Source: Streptomyces spiramenti
GTDB taxonomy: Bacteria > Actinomycetota > Actinomycetes > Streptomycetales > Streptomycetaceae
NCBI RefSeq assembly: GCF_012034385.1
Contig: NZ_JAAVJB010000009.1
Span: 1-56,891 of the forward strand
DNA length: 56,891 nt
Reading direction: 5' to 3'
A program made the position numbers and the translations under genes. The notes under the pieces were generated by a model, which searched no databases, was not told where the DNA came from, and saw only the letters and a program-made list of their open reading frames with translations. Below are positions 8,739-17,623 of the stretch, piece by piece. Numbering within the stretch: position 1 is the stretch's first letter; each line of letters begins with the position of its first letter.

Positions 8739-8879
8739 ATGCTGGGATTCCTCGTGATGACGGCATGCCTGCTCGTGACGACCCTCGCTCTGGGCCAGTG
8801 GAGAACGGCTCTGCTGAGCGCCGTGCCGATGCTCCCGGTTGTCGCCGGATGCGTCTACTACCTGAGGTCGCCTGCGTAG
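8739..8879 (+). CDS. Possible 46-residue double-membrane-span protein
   Basis: ATG at 8739 to TAG at 8877-8879 encodes two strongly hydrophobic segments: MLGFLVMTACLLVTTLAL, a short QWRTALLS turn, then VPMLPVVAGCVYYL. The frame is closed by a stop shortly upstream, so the size is well bounded. The ribosome binding site is weak. It could be a real small membrane protein, or the end of a decayed one. Confidence 0.4.
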   Translation: MLGFLVMTACLLVTTLALGQWRTALLSAVPMLPVVAGCVYYLRSPA

Positions 8880-9128
8880 GTGACCGCCGAGCGGAGCTGT
8901 GCAACTGACTACTCTGCTCGGCCGCGGCGATCGGTGGCGGTCCTGGGACTCGTCAGCAGCGTGCCGCGAGCCCCTGCGGGGTCCGGCACGGCCCGCTCGG
9001 CCTGGCCGCTGGCTTCGTTGGTCTCTGGGAACAGCGTTTGTCGACCGGTTCTGGAGGCGGTTGGTGATCCTCCAGCTCGCGGATGTCGATGAGAAATGAC
9101 GGTGCTGTCGTGTCTGGGGATGCGGGGG
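8880..9128. other. Gap with no recognisable gene
   Basis: Reading frames here are short and give no domain. The only structured element nearby is the hairpin that follows at 9129. Confidence 0.45.
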
Positions 9129-9156
9129 GGCCAGCCGCCCGTCAGGGCGGCTGGCC
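9129..9156. terminator. Perfect 12-bp hairpin, terminator-like
   Basis: GGCCAGCCGCCC, a 4-nt loop GTCA, then the exact reverse complement GGGCGGCTGGCC. There is no U-tract, which is usual for high-GC actinobacteria. It lies beyond the end of the GNAT gene on the minus strand (about 75 bp past its stop) and could serve that gene. Confidence 0.7.
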
Positions 9157-9229
9157 GTCGAAGGCGGGAGTAGTGGCAGAGGTCGACCGGAAGAAGACCG
9201 GGGGCGGTTCAGGCCGCGTATGAATTGGT

Positions 9230-9682
9230 TCACGGCGCCATGTCACGCAGGTCTGGGCGGTTCCTGGGCAGTCCGAAGCCCGCCATCTCCTTTTCCTCGT
9301 AGGACAGGAAGCCCAGACTCCGGTAGAACGCGTGGCTGCGCTTGCCCTCCGGTGACGCCTCGTGGTCCGTGGACAGGAGGAAGAAGCGGCAGTGCGAGTA
9401 GCGCGGCATGAGGTCCTCGATCAAGGCCCGGCCGATGCCCTGCCTGTGATACTTGGGGTTGACCACGACGTCCTGGACGTAGCAGATGTGCTCGTCGTCA
9501 GAGATGGTCCGGGCCAGTCCGAGGAGCGTTCCTGAACCGTCTCGTGCCGTGATGACGAGGTGTGAGTTCAGCAGGCCGCGGCAGAGCTTGTCGACGTCTT
9601 TGGTGTAGCCCTCCCAGCCGACCGAGTCGTAGAGGCTGAGCATCTCCTCAGGATCGAAAGCATCCTCTTTCGCTAGGAACAC
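9230..9682 (-). CDS. GNAT-family N-acetyltransferase
   Basis: A 150-residue protein starting at GTG behind an AGGGGT stretch. The GNAT core is evident: HICYVQDVVVNPKYHRQGIG and RALIEDLM form motif A with the acetyl-CoA pyrophosphate-binding RQGIGRA loop, and SHAFYRSLGF forms motif B. The protein acts on an unidentified amine. The A/T content of this gene is higher than its neighbours (for example GACGTCTTTGGTGTAG), which may mark recent transfer. It borders the IS21 relic. Confidence 0.85.
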   Translation of the reverse strand: MFLAKEDAFDPEEMLSLYDSVGWEGYTKDVDKLCRGLLNSHLVITARDGSGTLLGLARTISDDEHICYVQDVVVNPKYHRQGIGRALIEDLMPRYSHCRFFLLSTDHEASPEGKRSHAFYRSLGFLSYEEKEMAGFGLPRNRPDLRDMAP

Positions 9683-9758
9683 ACCAAACCCCTATGCGGC
9701 GGTACCGCTTCTGATGACGAACTCGACACCGCATCTGACTTCACGCTCGTCCGGCACG

Positions 9759-10575
9759 TCAAGATCGGCAACCACCGAACTCAGCCGGCCTTGGCGGGTT
9801 CCTCGGCCCGGGCTCGGGTGCTGGCGAGGCGGTAGGAGTCGGTGCCGGTCTCGATGATGGTGCCGTTGAAGGTGAGGCGATCCACGATGGCCGCGCAGAG
9901 GCGGGGGTCGGTGAAGGTCTTGGTCCAGCCGCCAAGGACTCGTTCGAGGCGGTGGCGACGCTGTTCTTCTCCTCGCGTTCCGTCAGCACCTGGAAGAGGA
10001 GCTCGGCGCCGCGGCGGTCCAGTTCCGTGTAGCCGAGCTCGTCGATGCAGAGGAGGTCGACACGGCCGTAGCGGGCGATGGTCTTGTTCAGCTGCTTCTC
10101 GTCCGCCGCTTCGACCAGTTCGTTCACGAGCTTCGTGGCCAGCGTGTAGCGGACGCGGTAGCCCTTCATGGCTGCTTCGGTGCCCAGGGCGATGAGCATG
10201 GGGGACGTGCCGGTGCCGGAGTCTCCGATCGGGCGGAGCGGCTGGCTCTTCTTGATCCATTCGCAGCTGGCGAGGGTGCGGATGGTGGCTGCGTCGATGT
10301 TGGGGTTCGCGTCGATCGAAGGGCCGCAGGGACTTCTCCCCCGGGAATCCGGCCGCCTTGATCCGCCTCTCCGAACGGCGGCGGGACCGGTCGTCGCACT
10401 CGGTCATCAGCAGTTCGGCGAGGAAGCCCCGGTAGGTCATCTGATCCTTCACCGCCCGGTCGGCGATGTCGGAGAACTCGTTGCGGATCGACGGCAGTCG
10501 CAGGAGCCGGCAGGCGCTGTCGATGGCGGCGTCGGCGGCCTGCTCGGTCAAGCCTCGCTGGCGGGTCAGGGTCAC
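9759..10575 (-). pseudogene. istB: IS21-family IstB helper ATPase, frameshifted
   Basis: GTG at 10575 begins MTLTRQRGLTEQAADAAIDS and MTYRGFLAELLMTECDDR, the normal IstB N-terminus. The frame then changes near 10310. A second frame carries MLIALGTEAAMKGYRVRYT and RYGRVDLLCIDELGYTELDR (Walker B LLCIDE). Near 9930 the reading returns to the first frame with GGWTKTFTDPRLCAAIVDRL and FNGTIIETGTDSYRLAST. Two frameshifts make it non-functional. Its partner istA survives only as a C-terminal piece upstream. Confidence 0.85.
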
Positions 10576-10745
10576 TGAGCTGATTCCAACCTGCCTGGCG
10601 GGTAGTGCGGTTGAGCTGACAACGTGGTGAAGCCCCTGGTAGACGGGTTCACGACCAAGATTCCCTCGCCCACCAGAGGCTTCGTGTGCTTGTCTACCCG
10701 TCCGGGCTGGGTGTGTCCAGTTCTGCTGTGCGCCTGCTGTCGACC
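10576..10745 (+). mobile_element. Left-end fragment of an IS5-family element
   Basis: From TGAGCTGATTCCAACCTGCC onwards, about 170 bp are a near-identical inverted copy of 16795-16970, including the end of the element and the transposase start VKPLVDG. Homology stops at about 10745, after CTGTCGACCG, where istA coding sequence begins. The fragment therefore sits between the istA remnant and istB and splits the IS21 operon. Confidence 0.8.
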
Positions 10746-11372
10746 GGGGACGTCACCGTCGCCGGCGGCTGACCGAGGCCCTGGGCGTCCGGTGCGGGCT
10801 CGGTCTCGGCCTGAGCGGCCTTGCGGGCCTCCAGCGCGACCACGTCCGCGGTCATGGCCCCGCCCGCAGAGCAGCGGCCAGGCCGGCGACACCATGCTCG
10901 TGCGTCATGTGGACTCCGAGCAGCAGCATCTCGATGAGAGTGCGCGGGTGTCGCCCCGCTCGCCGTGGATCTCCATGGCCTGGGTCCACCAGGCGTCGTG
11001 TATCGGGGTGAACTTGCCCGCCGAGCGGGCCTGTTCGAGAGCGGTCGAGCCGGGGAATGCGCCAGGCTTGCGGACCAGGACCTCCAGACAGTGGTCCAGG
11101 TCCAGGCGGACGACCCCTTTGGCGATCAGCCGCTCGTGCCGGGCCACCTCCACATTCTGATCGTAAACCACCAGGTGAGAGGCGTGAAGGATGACCCTCA
11201 CCCGCTTGCCGATCAGCCGGATGGGGACCGAGTGCCGGTTCGTGCGGACCGGGATCTGGCCGTCGCGGTCGACGGGCCACGACCGGTCGACACCCACCAC
11301 GGTGACCAGGAGCACGGCGAGGTCGAGGTAGCCCCGGAAACGGGGCCGCCCACTCCGCCGGGTCCAGCGCAC
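10746..11372 (-). pseudogene. istA: IS21-family IstA transposase, C-terminal fragment
   Basis: Minus-strand reading gives RTNRHSVPIRLIGKRVRVIL, HASHLVVYDQNVEVARHERL, LDHCLEVLVRKPGAFPGSTA and GKFTPIHDAWW. After a frame change come LIEMLLLGVHMTHEHGVAGL and VVALEARKAAQAE. This is the C-terminal half of IstA. The integrase (DDE) core and the helix-turn-helix are absent, and the surviving part has a frameshift near 10930. Confidence 0.85.
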
Positions 11373-11650
11373 CGTTGCGCGCGGACGTCCTCCGAGGCCT
11401 GGGGGTCGTCAAGACCGGCACGGCGGACCAGGTGCAGTGGCTCACCGCCCCGCACCTCACTTACCGCCACACCAACAAGACCCAACACACCCGGAGATGA
11501 CCGAGGACGAGCGCGCCGAGTGCTGCGGCTGACCCGAAGGTCGGCGGCACCGGCCGGGCCCGCCCGCTGTTCGCAGGCGGGCGCGCCCCGGGGGCAGAGC
11601 CTTGTAGTTTGAGAGCGACTGATCCGCCGACAGGACCCGGGGGCCCTGAG

Positions 11651-12220
11651 ATGCTTCGCCGAACCATATTTCCCACTCTTCTCCTCTCGCTCGTACTCAC
11701 CGGCTGCGGCTCCTCCGGTGAAGCCGCGGCCCCGGAGGAGCCGCAGAACCCGGGGCAGGGGCAGGGCAGTCCCGCAGTGGAGAGCGAGGACGAGGGGGAG
11801 ACCGACGCCGCGGAAGATGACGGAGCGGAGAGCGACGGGGCGGACCAGGCGGGCGGGCCGGACGCGTGGGAGACCCCCGAGGAGGCGTACCGTTCGTGGC
11901 TGACGGCCTCACGTCTCCCGGACGCCGAGCTGGCCTGCGGCTACCTCACCGACGAGCTGGTCGAGAAGATGCTTGCCGAGATGGAGGCGAACGGCTATCC
12001 CCCGGTCAGCGGCTGCGAGGAACTCACCGAGGCGACTGCCGAGATGTACCGGGCCTTCGGCGTCAGCGATGAAGTGACCGTCGAGATCGTCTCGGAGACC
12101 CACACCACTGCGACCTTGTTCGTCACCTACGTCGACGGTGGCGACTGCGGCACGATCGACATGGAACGCACCACCCGAGGTTGGGTCATCACCGACCAGT
12201 CCGAGGAATGCGCGGCGTAG
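11651..12220 (+). CDS. Putative lipoprotein
   Basis: ATG at 11651 begins MLRRTIFPTLLLSLVLTGCG, a type II signal peptide with an LTGC lipobox at residues 16-19. An acidic, Glu/Asp/Gly-rich linker (about 25-75) is followed by a compact C-terminal domain of about 110 residues starting WETPEEAYRSWLTASRLPDA. That domain has the general look of the NTF2-like/DUF4878-type extracytoplasmic domains, with two pairs of Cys (CGYL, SGCEE, GGDCG, SEECAA). It is predicted to be tethered to the outer face of the membrane. Function unknown. Confidence 0.8.
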   Translation: MLRRTIFPTLLLSLVLTGCGSSGEAAAPEEPQNPGQGQGSPAVESEDEGETDAAEDDGAESDGADQAGGPDAWETPEEAYRSWLTASRLPDAELACGYLTDELVEKMLAEMEANGYPPVSGCEELTEATAEMYRAFGVSDEVTVEIVSETHTTATLFVTYVDGGDCGTIDMERTTRGWVITDQSEECAA

Positions 12221-12261
12221 CGCCTGGCCCGACGCCCGGCCCCGCCCCCCCCACGCGCCGT

Positions 12262-12290
12262 CTTGGGCAGCGGAGCGCCCGCTGCCCAAG
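12262..12290. terminator. Hairpin terminator after lipoprotein gene
   Basis: CTTGGGCAGCG and its exact complement CGCTGCCCAAG (11 bp) flank a 7-nt loop, 42 bp after the lipoprotein stop codon. Confidence 0.7.
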
Positions 12291-12602
12291 ATCAGGGAAT
12301 CCCGGCGGATGGCACGCTCCAGCCGACCTCCGCGCCGAGGGCGTCGGTGCTGAGCGACTCAGGCGCTGGGCTCGCGGGTGTTGCCAGGTTCCTGTGCTCA
12401 GGGGCGTTCCAGCCCCGGTAGATCGCCGTGAGGCCGGCGGGTCGCGCAGGCGCTGAGTGCTCCGAGGCTTCGGGCGTTGAAGAGAACTGTCCGACGGCAC
12501 CTCCGCGTGCGTACCGCCGCCGGCTGCGCTGCGCCGACGGTGTGGGCCGCGGTCGCCCGCCGGCCTTGCGGGGGGCCGTGAAGTGTTGGGGGCGGGGGTG
12601 CG
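12291..12602. other. Gap with no recognisable gene
   Basis: About 310 bp between the terminator and the MmyB-domain relic. No domain, ribosome binding site or repeat that I can support. Confidence 0.4.
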
Positions 12603-13140
12603 TCAGCCGGAAGTGGCGGGCGGCGGGCTGTCCTGTGGTGCTTCTGTCGGGTGGGTGCTCTTGTGGTCTGCGGGCGCGGCGGTCCAGATGCCCAGGAGCC
12701 TGAGCTGGTCCTCGGCGGCGCTGCCGGGTGCGGCGGTGTACAGGGTCATTCCGTCGCCGTCCCGGTGGTGCAGGGGAAGTGTCAGCGACTGGTAGATGAG
12801 CTCCAGCCGGCCGGCTTCGGGATGGTGCAGCTTCTTGGTGCCGTCGTGGTGGATGCGCACGTCGTGGGAGGCCCAGACGGTGCGGAAGGTGGTGCTGAGT
12901 GTGGACAGGTCGCCGATGAGTTCGCGCAGGGCGCGGTCGTGCGGCCGGCGCCCGGCCTCGGCGCGTAGCAGTGCGGCGGTGGAGGCGTAGGCGGTGTCCC
13001 AGTCGGTGAAGAAGTCCTGGGCCCCGGGGTCGAGGAAGGTGTAGCGGGCTATGTTGGCCCGCCCGTGCCTGGCGGCGGTGCCGCTGGTGAAGACGGGGGC
13101 GTACAGGGCCCTGCCGAGAGCGTTGTGGGCCAGGTCACCG
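12603..13140 (-). pseudogene. C-terminal fragment of XRE/MmyB-type regulator
   Basis: The minus strand encodes [76 protein letters not shown] and LELIYQSLTLPLHHRDGDGM. This is the MmyB-like ligand-binding domain found in XRE regulators that sit divergent to dehydrogenase genes. The N-terminal helix-turn-helix (about 100 residues) is gone. At about 13130 the sequence runs directly into the alcohol dehydrogenase fragment on the other strand. Confidence 0.85.
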
Positions 13141-13577
13141 TCCTGTCGCGCACGCTGGCCAAGAAGGACGACGGCCTCACGCTCGGCGCGGACCACTACT
13201 ACGCCACCGAGGACGAGGCCACCTTCGAGACGCTCGCGGGCCGGTTCGACCTGATCCTCAACACCGTCTCGGCTGGTCTGGACCACGGCAAGTACGTGAA
13301 CCTGCTCGACGTGGACGGCACCCTGGTCATCCTGGGCGCCCCGACCGAGCCGGGGCAGGTGGACGCCATGTCCCTGCTGGCGTTCCGGCGTTCCATCGCG
13401 GGCTCGGCCAACGGTGGTATCCCTGTCACGCAGGAGATGCTGGACTTCTGTGCCGAGCACGGCATCGTGCCGGAGACCGAGCTGATCGGCGCCTCGCAGA
13501 TCAACGAGGCCTACGAGCGGGTCCTGGCCTCCGACGTGCGGTACCGATTCGTCATCGACGCCGCCACCTTCGCCTGA
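13129..13577 (+). pseudogene. C-terminal fragment of zinc-type NAD(P) alcohol dehydrogenase
   Basis: From [20 protein letters not shown] the frame follows an MDR-family dehydrogenase of the YahK/AdhC type: [53 protein letters not shown] and [11 protein letters not shown]. This is the last part of the Rossmann domain and the C-terminal substrate domain. The first 200 or so residues, with the catalytic zinc ligands, are missing. The start coincides with the truncated end of the opposing regulator. Confidence 0.85.
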
Positions 13578-13608
13578 GCCCATCACCCACCAACCGGGGG
13601 AGACCCTT

Positions 13609-13998
13609 ATGGTTGCCGTCCTCGTCACCGGATCGACCGAAGGGCTGGGGCGCAGCACTGCCACGGCTCTCCTGGACCAAGGCCATCACGTGGTCGTGCA
13701 CGCCCGCACCCGAGCGCGGCTGGCTGCCGTCCAGAACCTGCTGGACCGCGGGGCGTCCGCAGTGGTAGGCGACCTCGCCGAACTCCGGCAGGTGCGCGAC
13801 CTGGCCGAGCAGGCCGAGGAACTGGGGCCCTACGACGCCGTCGTCCACAACGCCGGCGTCATGCACGGTGGGCTATGGCCCGCGACACCGGAGACGCCCT
13901 TTCCCCGGGACTTCCGGCGTCACGCCACATCGCGCCAAAGCAACGGGCCCGGTCGAGCGCTCCCACCACCGCGGCCCTGCCACGGTCCCTCCTGGTGA
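13609..13998 (+). pseudogene. Truncated short-chain dehydrogenase
   Basis: ATG at 13609 with GGGGGAGA upstream. MVAVLVTGSTEGLGRSTATA carries the GxxxGxG cofactor motif, and YDAVVHNAGVMHGGLW carries the NAG strand. After about residue 95 the sequence turns into RDFRRHATSRQ, unrelated to SDRs, and the catalytic Ser-Tyr-Lys part is absent. It would have been the downstream partner of the alcohol dehydrogenase fragment. It ends at a rearrangement joint near 13890. Confidence 0.75.
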
Positions 13999-14199
13999 CC
14001 GCGGCGGTCCACACCCCCAGCTCCTCCAAGACAGCCCGCTGCTCCTCGGAGAGGCCGACCTTCGGGTGCGGGTGCTCGCGCGCCATATCCCAAGCATCAC
14101 CGTCATCTCCTGGCTCTCGACGACGACCGTCTTAGAGCTCGTAACACGATCATGGGGTGGTGTTCTTCAGGCGCCTGAAGCAGATGAGTGAGCAGGCTA

Positions 14200-15068
14200 A
14201 AAGTTGTCCCGTAAATGATGTCGAGCGTGCTGGCTGACCTGGTTGTACGCCGGTCAGCCGGTGAGGGTGAGGTTGTGTAGGCGAGCGATGCCGAGCATGG
14301 CGTGGTGGACGCCGTCGCCTTTCAGGCGGCAGTCGCGGAGGATCTTCCAGGTCTTCATGCGCGCGAAGGTGTGCTCGACGCGGGCGCGTACCTGGCGGTG
14401 CGAGGCGTTGTGCTCCTGCTTCCAGGCGGGCAGTTCGGTCTGGCCGGGGTCACGGCGGTGCGGGATGAGCAGGCCGGTGCCGCGGTAGCCGCCGTCGGCG
14501 ATGACGGTGGCGCGGCCGACGGCGGCCTTGGGGCCGGACAGTTCCCAGGCCTTGCAGTCGTTGCGGTTGCCGGGTAGCGGCCGGCCGACGGCGACGACCA
14601 GCCGGGTATCGGCGTCGATGACGACCTGGTGGTTGGTGGAGTAGCGGTAGTTCTTCGACTGCTCGGCGACGGTGTGGTCGCGGGTGGGCACCAGGGTGCC
14701 GTCGACGATGAGTACGGTGTCCTTGCGGAACCGTTTGCGCGGCTGCAGGGCCAGGGCCGGTCCGAGGTGGTCGACGATGCGGTCGGCGGCGGACTTGGAG
14801 ATGCCGAACAACGGGGCGAGCTGCCGCAGGGTGAGGTTGGTCCGCCAGTAGGCGGCGACCAGCAGCACCCGGTCCTCCAACGGCAGGCTCCACGGCCGGC
14901 CCCTGCGCACCGGGTCCGCCCCTTCGCGTCGCAGCGCGGTGACCAGCTTGCCGAACTGCCGCGGGCTCAGCCCAGCGAACGGGACTATCCAGGACGGCTC
15001 CGACGCCGTGATCACACCAGCCACCGCAAGATCATCTCACCGCTGACCTGCACTTACGGGACAGGCCT
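14200..15068 (-). mobile_element. Inner IS5-family element nested in the larger IS
   Basis: Inverted repeat core TGTCCCGTAA at 14205-14214 and its complement at 15054-15063. The flanking TA dinucleotides (14198-14199 and 15069-15070) look like the target duplication. Removing 14200 to 15070 restores the outer transposase frame as HDALVSL followed by ACSLICFRRLKNTTP and a stop, which fixes the boundaries. Confidence 0.85.
14254..15024 (-). CDS. IS5-family DDE transposase (inner element)
   Basis: An intact 256-residue transposase. The N-terminal part is a helix-turn-helix (LTLRQLAPLFGISKSAADRI), followed by the DDE domain: first acid in VLIVDGTLVPTRD, second in TVIADGGYRGTGL, and the C-terminal RARVEHTFARMKTWKILRD carrying the glutamate. 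All three catalytic acids are present, so it may be active. It moves the element spanning 14200-15068. Confidence 0.9.
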   Translation of the reverse strand: MAGVITASEPSWIVPFAGLSPRQFGKLVTALRREGADPVRRGRPWSLPLEDRVLLVAAYWRTNLTLRQLAPLFGISKSAADRIVDHLGPALALQPRKRFRKDTVLIVDGTLVPTRDHTVAEQSKNYRYSTNHQVVIDADTRLVVAVGRPLPGNRNDCKAWELSGPKAAVGRATVIADGGYRGTGLLIPHRRDPGQTELPAWKQEHNASHRQVRARVEHTFARMKTWKILRDCRLKGDGVHHAMLGIARLHNLTLTG

Positions 15069-15847
15069 TAGGGAGACGAGTGCGTCGTGGAGTTCGAGTC
15101 GGCGTTCCCATCGGGTTGCCAGGCGCTTGAAGTGGTGGAGGAGGGCGAAGGTCTGCTCGACGACGTAGCGGAGCTTGCCCGGGCCGTGGATGTCTGCCTG
15201 GCCTTTGCGGGAGATGACCGGGAGGATGCGGCGTTTTCGCAGTTCGCGGCGGTTGGGGTTGCTGTCGTAGCCCTTGTCGCCGAGGAGCGCGTCGGGTCGT
15301 TTGCGGGGGCGGCCGGGTCGGCCGGCGACGGGTGGGATGCCGTCCACGAGGGCGAGGGTCTGGGTGACGTCGTTGACGTTGCCGCCGGTGGTGATCACCT
15401 TCAGTGGTGTGCCGTTCCCGTCGCAGATCAGGTGGTGTTTACTGCCCCTCTTCCCCCGGTCGACCGGCGACGGGCCGGTCCCGGCGCCCCCTTTTTCGCC
15501 CGGATGTGGGAGGCGTCCACGCAGGCCCGGGACCACTCCAGCTCACCTGCGGCGTGCAGTTCGGCCAGCAGCAGACGGTGCAGCTGGTCGAAGACCCCGG
15601 CCTCCTGCCACCGCCCCAGCCGCCGCCAGCACGTCTGCCCGGAACCGAAGCCCAGTTCAGGCGGCAGGTGATGCCAGCGGATGTCGTTGTAGAGCACGAA
15701 CAAGATGCCCTGCAGGCACAGCCGGTCATCCAGCGGTCTCGGACCCGGCGACCGCTCCGGCCACCGCGGCAGCAACGGCTCCATCCGGGCCCACAGTTCA
15801 TCCGACACGATCCACGGCTTGTCACCCACACCAACACGAACGGCCAA
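15054..15847 (-). CDS. IS5/IS427-type transposase in two overlapping frames, 3' end displaced
   Basis: Frame A (15847-15428) reads WIVSDELWARMEPLLP ... GILFVLYNDIRWHHLPPELG ... CVDASHIRAKKG with the first Asp. Frame B (15536-15054) continues GSKHHLICDGNGTPLKVITT, LLGDKGYDSNPNRRELRKR (second Asp) and YVVEQTFALLHHFKRLATRW (Glu). The overlap contains GCGAAAAAGGGGGCG near 15486-15500, a typical -1 slippery sequence, so the two frames are probably joined by programmed frameshifting. The inner IS replaces the last 15 residues or so with RPVP and a stop, which may or may not abolish activity. Confidence 0.85.
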
Positions 15848-16059
15848 ACCGCCACCCCGGTCACGCCCACCAGCCCCACATCACAAGATCGTGTTACGAG
15901 CTCTTACCGGCACCCGGGGGCGCCCCCTGTGCAGGACGTTGTCGACCGACCCGAACGGACCGGTGACGTCGGGGGCAAACGTGCCTCGTCCCGTGATCGG
16001 GCAGGTGTTGAAGTCGAAACGAGCGGAGCGACGCAACAGCAGGTTCCCGGGCTGCGGTG

Positions 16060-16975
16060 TCAGCTCCCGGCAAGGAGCGGTTTCATCATGCTGTTGAGCT
16101 GGCCAGATGCAGGGTGAGGACGGCTTGGACGAGGGCGGTGATGCGGGTGGTTGAGCACCGCAGCTTCCGGAGGAGTCGCCAGGACTTGAGGGTGGCGACG
16201 GCCTGTTCGACGAGTGCGAGGCTCTTCGCGTGGGACCGGTTGACCGCCTGCTGGCCTGCGGAGAGGGTGTCCCACCGTCCCCAGTACGGGGTGCGTACTG
16301 TGCCGCCGGCGCCTCGGTATCCCTTGTCGGCCCAGCACGCGATACCTGCCTCGGTGAGGGTGTCGACGATGCCGTGTTCGCGAGCTGCGCGGAGGTCGTG
16401 GACAGCGCCGGGTAGAGCGGGTGAGGCCCACAGCAGCCGGCCGTAGGGATCGGCGAGGACCTGCACGTTCATCCCGTGCTTCTTGTGCTTTCCGGAGTAG
16501 AACGGCCGGTTCGTGGCGATGCGGTCGATCGGCAGGAGCGTGCCGTCCAGTAGCACGAACGCTCTCGCTGAGGCAGTCCGTGCCGCCTCGGCGAGGCTCG
16601 GAGCGAGAGCGGCCATGGCCTCCACGGCCTCGGCGATGTACCGGTAGGCGGTCGTGGTTCCGATGCCGAATCCGGCGCGAGCTGGGCGTAGGGGCGGGGC
16701 GTTGCGGAGGTGGGCGAGGGTGAGCAGGGACCGGCGCCCGTGTTCAGGCGTCGCCAGCGGGTTCCGATTTCCACCCGGCGTCGGCGTAGCTCGGTCGACA
16801 GCAGGCGCAGGGCAGAGCTGGACACGTCCAGCCCTGACGGGTAGACAAGCACACGAAGCCTCTGGTGGGGCGAGGGAATCTTGGTCGTGACCCCGTCCAC
16901 CAGCGGCTTCACCACGTTGTCAGCCCAACCGCATTACCCGCCAGGCAGGTTGGAATCAGCTCAAGGACTCGTCCA
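16060..16975 (-). mobile_element. IS5-family element, inverted copy of the 10.6-kb fragment
   Basis: The right end, reading leftwards from TGAGCTGATTCCAACCTGCC at about 16970, matches 10576-10745 in inverse orientation over about 170 bp. The left end near 16050-16100 is not resolved; no clear inverted repeat pair or target duplication could be fixed. It contains the frameshifted transposase at 16086-16915. Confidence 0.7.
16086..16915 (-). pseudogene. IS5-family transposase, one frameshift
   Basis: Frame A from 16915 reads MVKPLVDGVTTKIPSPHQRL, LVYPSGLDVSSSALRLLSTE, RRRVEIGTRWRRL. Near 16735 the coding sequence shifts to the frame GFGIGTTTAYRYIAEAVEAM, LLDGTLLPIDRIATNRPFYS (first Asp), ACWADKGYRGAGGTVRTP (second Asp) and VATLKSWRLLRKLRCSTTRI. 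The catalytic residues survive, but a single shift separates the DNA-binding part from the DDE domain. It could be a decayed copy or use frameshifting; I see no strong slippery site. Confidence 0.75.
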
Positions 16976-17623
16976 GGGGCGGTCGGCGTGGGTGGGTTGC
17001 CCCGCAGACCGGCCGTGACCTCTCGCCCCGCCGCGCGTTGAGTTTGTCGGGGCCGCCGGGCGCCGGCCCCGGACACATACCTACGCCTCGGTGTCCCAAC
17101 CCGCCTCACCCTCCCCCGAGAAATGCGGCGGGAGCGCCCCACACGACCCTGCGGGGCCGACCTTGCCCCTGAGGTGACACGGGCGGCGCGGCCGCAACCA
17201 GACGCCTGGGATCGCCGCCTCCCCGCACTCTCCAGCGCCTGGCCTGACGCGCCGACCACCACGCCCCCTCACCCTCCTCCAACTCCTCTCCGCCCACCGC
17301 CACCGCGGTCGACCTCTACGCCACCACCACTGCCCTTGCCTTGCTGTTGGCCGGCGGCCTACCGCGCAACGCCTCCACCAAGCGCTGACCTCAACGATCG
17401 TCATTGGCGCAACCGCAGCCTTCCGGTCCCTGACCGCCGCCCCCCGCGGTATGCCGCGGGGCCGACCCGGACCGGCAGCCCCGTCCCCCAGCCAAGGCCG
17501 ACCGGGTGGCGATCCGTGAACTGTGAGCCACTACTGACGCCCGCCGCCGAGTCGGCCCCGTACTGAAATGGTGCAGGCGCGCCGTGAACCGGCCGCGCCC
17601 CGTACACCGGCCGCGGGCGGGTG
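16976..17623. other. 650-bp stretch with no supportable gene
   Basis: Short overlapping frames on both strands, Pro/Arg-rich when translated, without start signals or motifs. Probably debris next to the IS5 copy. Confidence 0.5.

Larger units (their letters stand above)
14135..15903 (-). mobile_element. IS5-family (IS427-like) element, carrying a nested IS
   Basis: Terminal inverted repeats GAGCTCGTAACACGATC at 14135-14151 and its complement at 15887-15903 are exact. They are flanked by the direct repeat TTA at 14132-14134 and 15904-15906, a 3-bp target duplication. The transposase is at 15054-15847 on the minus strand. The element is split by another IS (14200-15068) inserted near the end of the transposase gene; the last 20 codons of the transposase lie at 14155-14199. 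Confidence 0.9.

Noticed and set aside
10572..11160. Plus-strand open frames across the istA region
   Set aside because: They are antisense to the IstA fragment or belong to the start of the IS5-family copy. No independent domain.
12603..13664. A single 353-residue minus-strand protein
   Set aside because: Only the last 175 residues or so match a family (MmyB-type). The first part is the shadow of the alcohol dehydrogenase fragment on the plus strand.
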